DNA of 64,000 bases from Hetaerina americana (taxonomy: Eukaryota; Arthropoda; Insecta; Odonata; Calopterygidae). Position 1 is the stretch's first letter, and each line of letters begins with the position of its first letter. The notes beneath the pieces are model-generated. The model was not told the DNA's origin and made no database searches. It saw only the letters and a list, made by a program, of their open reading frames with translations. Location of the stretch: the NCBI GenBank assembly GCA_022747635.1, contig JAKTNV010000014.1, positions 8,196,610 through 8,260,609 on the forward strand, in the 5' to 3' direction. Both the position numbers and the translations under genes were made by a program. This document shows positions 62,447 to 64,000 of this stretch, in pieces.

Positions 62447-63206
62447 CACACACATTTATACTTAATTAAATGCAAACCATGATTTCTCTACGCGAACTAG
62501 AGAAGCTGTTTGTAACAGGAGAGTCAATAGGCAACATTTTGAACTATTAAAATGCAATTTATAACTCGACAGTAATCATAATTCAGACATGCTGCAGTCA
62601 CGTAATTTGTGCTTGTTTTTATTAGCAGTCCATAAAATTTAGTTCTAACAATTATTGTCGTAGCATTTCCATTTGAATTCTTTTTGTGAATTATTTCGTA
62701 TTAAAAAAGCGTAATCTTATAAGAATATTACACTTTCAGAATTAAATTAAAGTAGAATTAAAAGATGCAAAGAATCGCAAATTAATTTGATGCATAAATT
62801 ACCTAAAAATTGAACTAAATTTTGGCTACCTAAAATTCTGCTTATCTTATCCGTAGTTAAAATGTTTTGTTTACTCCGCCGGTCCCAAAAGTCCCAAGTA
62901 GTGACGCGAAACGAAAGATGCAAGCCCCCAGCGGTCCAGCCTGTCCATTACGGGAATTGAAAGAGCGTGCTGAAATATGCAAATCAAAATCAAAGGACTC
63001 CCACTATCGATCCAGCGCAATTGACTGTGAATATGCTTCAGGAGTGAACGATAACAAAATGACGAATAAAACCCATACGCTTAGTCAGAGCCGATAGTTT
63101 CTCGGGATTCTTCAAAGTTATTATTAATCCGAAATCCATATGGAACATTCAAAATAATACTAAATTTTTCACCTCTACTTCATCGCATGGAATCTTACTG
63201 ACATAA
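62447..63206. other. No recognisable gene
   Basis: The 76-codon frame at 62867-63097 is not obviously repetitive but has no domain, no signal peptide and no clear flanking splice sites. An AT-rich flank surrounds it. Confidence 0.4.
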
Positions 63207-63480
63207 GGCGGGTCTGAGAAGTATCCGACCTTTGCTTGTTTAATATTTTTTTTATTTTGAGGGTTTTGTGACTTTTGGATGTTCCCAAAATTGAAAATGG
63301 CGCTCAAAGGAAAGCGGTCCGACGAAATCGAGACAATTTAGAGTAATACGACGCGTGAGTAGAAGGCCATTCCAAAATCTGCGCTCGAGGACTGCTTTGA
63401 GATGTAGAAACACCGCTGGGAGCTTGTTGTTCAATCAAATGGGGACAATTTTGAAAGATATCACGGCCCAGGTGACGAAG
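63207..63480 (+). pseudogene. mariner relic: 5' end joined to transposase C-terminus
   Basis: GCGGGTCTGAGAAGTATCCG (63208) has the form of a mariner terminal repeat. Only about 60 bases later, the plus strand reads FWMFPKLKMALKGKRSDEIE, the block just after the third catalytic residue (DFxLFPKLKxxLKGxRF). Next comes SNTTRE, then IPKSALEDCFEM, a stop, and KHRWELVVQSNGDNFERY, the C-terminus (RWxKCVxSxGDYFEGD). The whole N-terminal domain and all catalytic aspartates are deleted. No matching right-hand repeat was found before 63650. The minus-strand frames here are shadows. Confidence 0.72.
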
Positions 63481-63839
63481 ATTAGCACCAATGCGGAGAT
63501 ATGAACGCAGATGGGGCAGCTTTCGGACCCACCTCGTACTTAAAATCATCAGGAGGTGGAAACCAACCGACGAGAACACGTAAGTTCGGTTGACAAGAAT
63601 CATCATTACAAATCTGTCCGTTGCCCTACACGTATGTCAATAAATCATGAATTATATTAAAAGCATGGAATAGAAAAACCCAGTTCTGATTCAAGATTTT
63701 GGATTAACCCTGGAACTAAAAGGTGCTACATTTGTAATATTTTGTCAATATGGCAGAAAATAATATATAGCTCCACACTGCATAATTAAATAGCTCATTC
63801 GTGATTTCTGTACAATTTATCTCTCTTGTTTCCATTCAT

Positions 63840-64000
63840 AATGGCATTTGTTTTCTTCCCTCTACTTTACATGCCCAGAACTATCCCTTCCATTGCAATA
63901 CGTATGTAGTATCCCACTGACTCTCAGGATCTCTTGCATCCACTTGTTTTGTCTTCCTGCAATTTCCCCGAAGCCGACTTTCTTTACCTAGAAAACCCAG
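63840..64000 (-). pseudogene. Possible LINE C-terminal fragment at window edge
   Basis: On the minus strand, RQNKWMQEILR lies in the position of the RRxKWLQEI block seen in the relic at 51005-51250. The two share the DNA words ATCTC(C/T)TGCA(A/T)CCACTT on the plus strand. It is cut by the end of the window, so the call is tentative. Confidence 0.35.

Overview
The window looks like intergenic or intronic DNA from an animal nuclear genome, most likely an insect or other arthropod. It is AT-rich and has no long open reading frame. It contains many dead copies of mariner transposons, non-LTR retrotransposons (LINEs), Penelope-like fragments, tRNA-derived SINEs and a hAT-type MITE, plus (TA)n microsatellites. 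No bacterial or phage gene organisation and no CRISPR array was seen. Species cannot be named from the sequence alone.

Left part (1-23 kb): a tRNA-like SINE fragment, a 97-bp-arm foldback, and a mariner relic near 1.4-1.9 kb. Then come a LINE C-terminal relic on the minus strand near 6.7-7.0 kb, a second foldback near 7.7-7.9 kb and purine-rich islands. A Penelope-like inverted pair lies at 11.1 kb and a TIR-bounded, internally deleted mariner at 12.7-13.45 kb. An inverted SINE pair, a second deleted mariner, a Jockey/CR1-like reverse transcriptase relic and a scrambled mariner lie at 14.6-18.6 kb. A SINE lies at 20.9 kb.

Middle (23-41 kb): a hAT MITE with a near-perfect 8-bp target duplication (23.4-23.9 kb). 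A layered LINE / Penelope-like / SINE / mariner composite lies at 26.6-27.9 kb. A long quiet AT-rich stretch (29-35 kb) is followed by a 1.5-kb (TA)n complex holding two inverted Penelope-like fragments, a SINE and a 36-bp-arm palindrome. A minus-strand mariner relic lies at 37.9-38.9 kb and a SINE at 39.0 kb.

Right part (41-64 kb): the one good candidate for a host gene. A CpG- and GC-rich promoter-like island (41.4-42.1 kb) lies upstream of a short first coding exon (42595-42661). That exon encodes a typical signal peptide and stops at a consensus GTAAGT donor in phase 1. The downstream 21 kb shows no recognisable second exon and is probably a long first intron, if the gene is real. That stretch holds another mariner relic, several LINE C-terminal or 3'-end fragments, a SINE, a foldback and a GC-rich island at 52.5-53.6 kb.

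The genes do not form a pathway. Eight mariner relics were recognised by eye from transposase motifs; several clearly differ in family, and none keeps a complete catalytic core. Nothing here convincingly amounts to a new biological system. The items most worth checking are the signal-peptide exon, the repeated loss of the mariner catalytic centre, and the foldback and inverted-pair elements.
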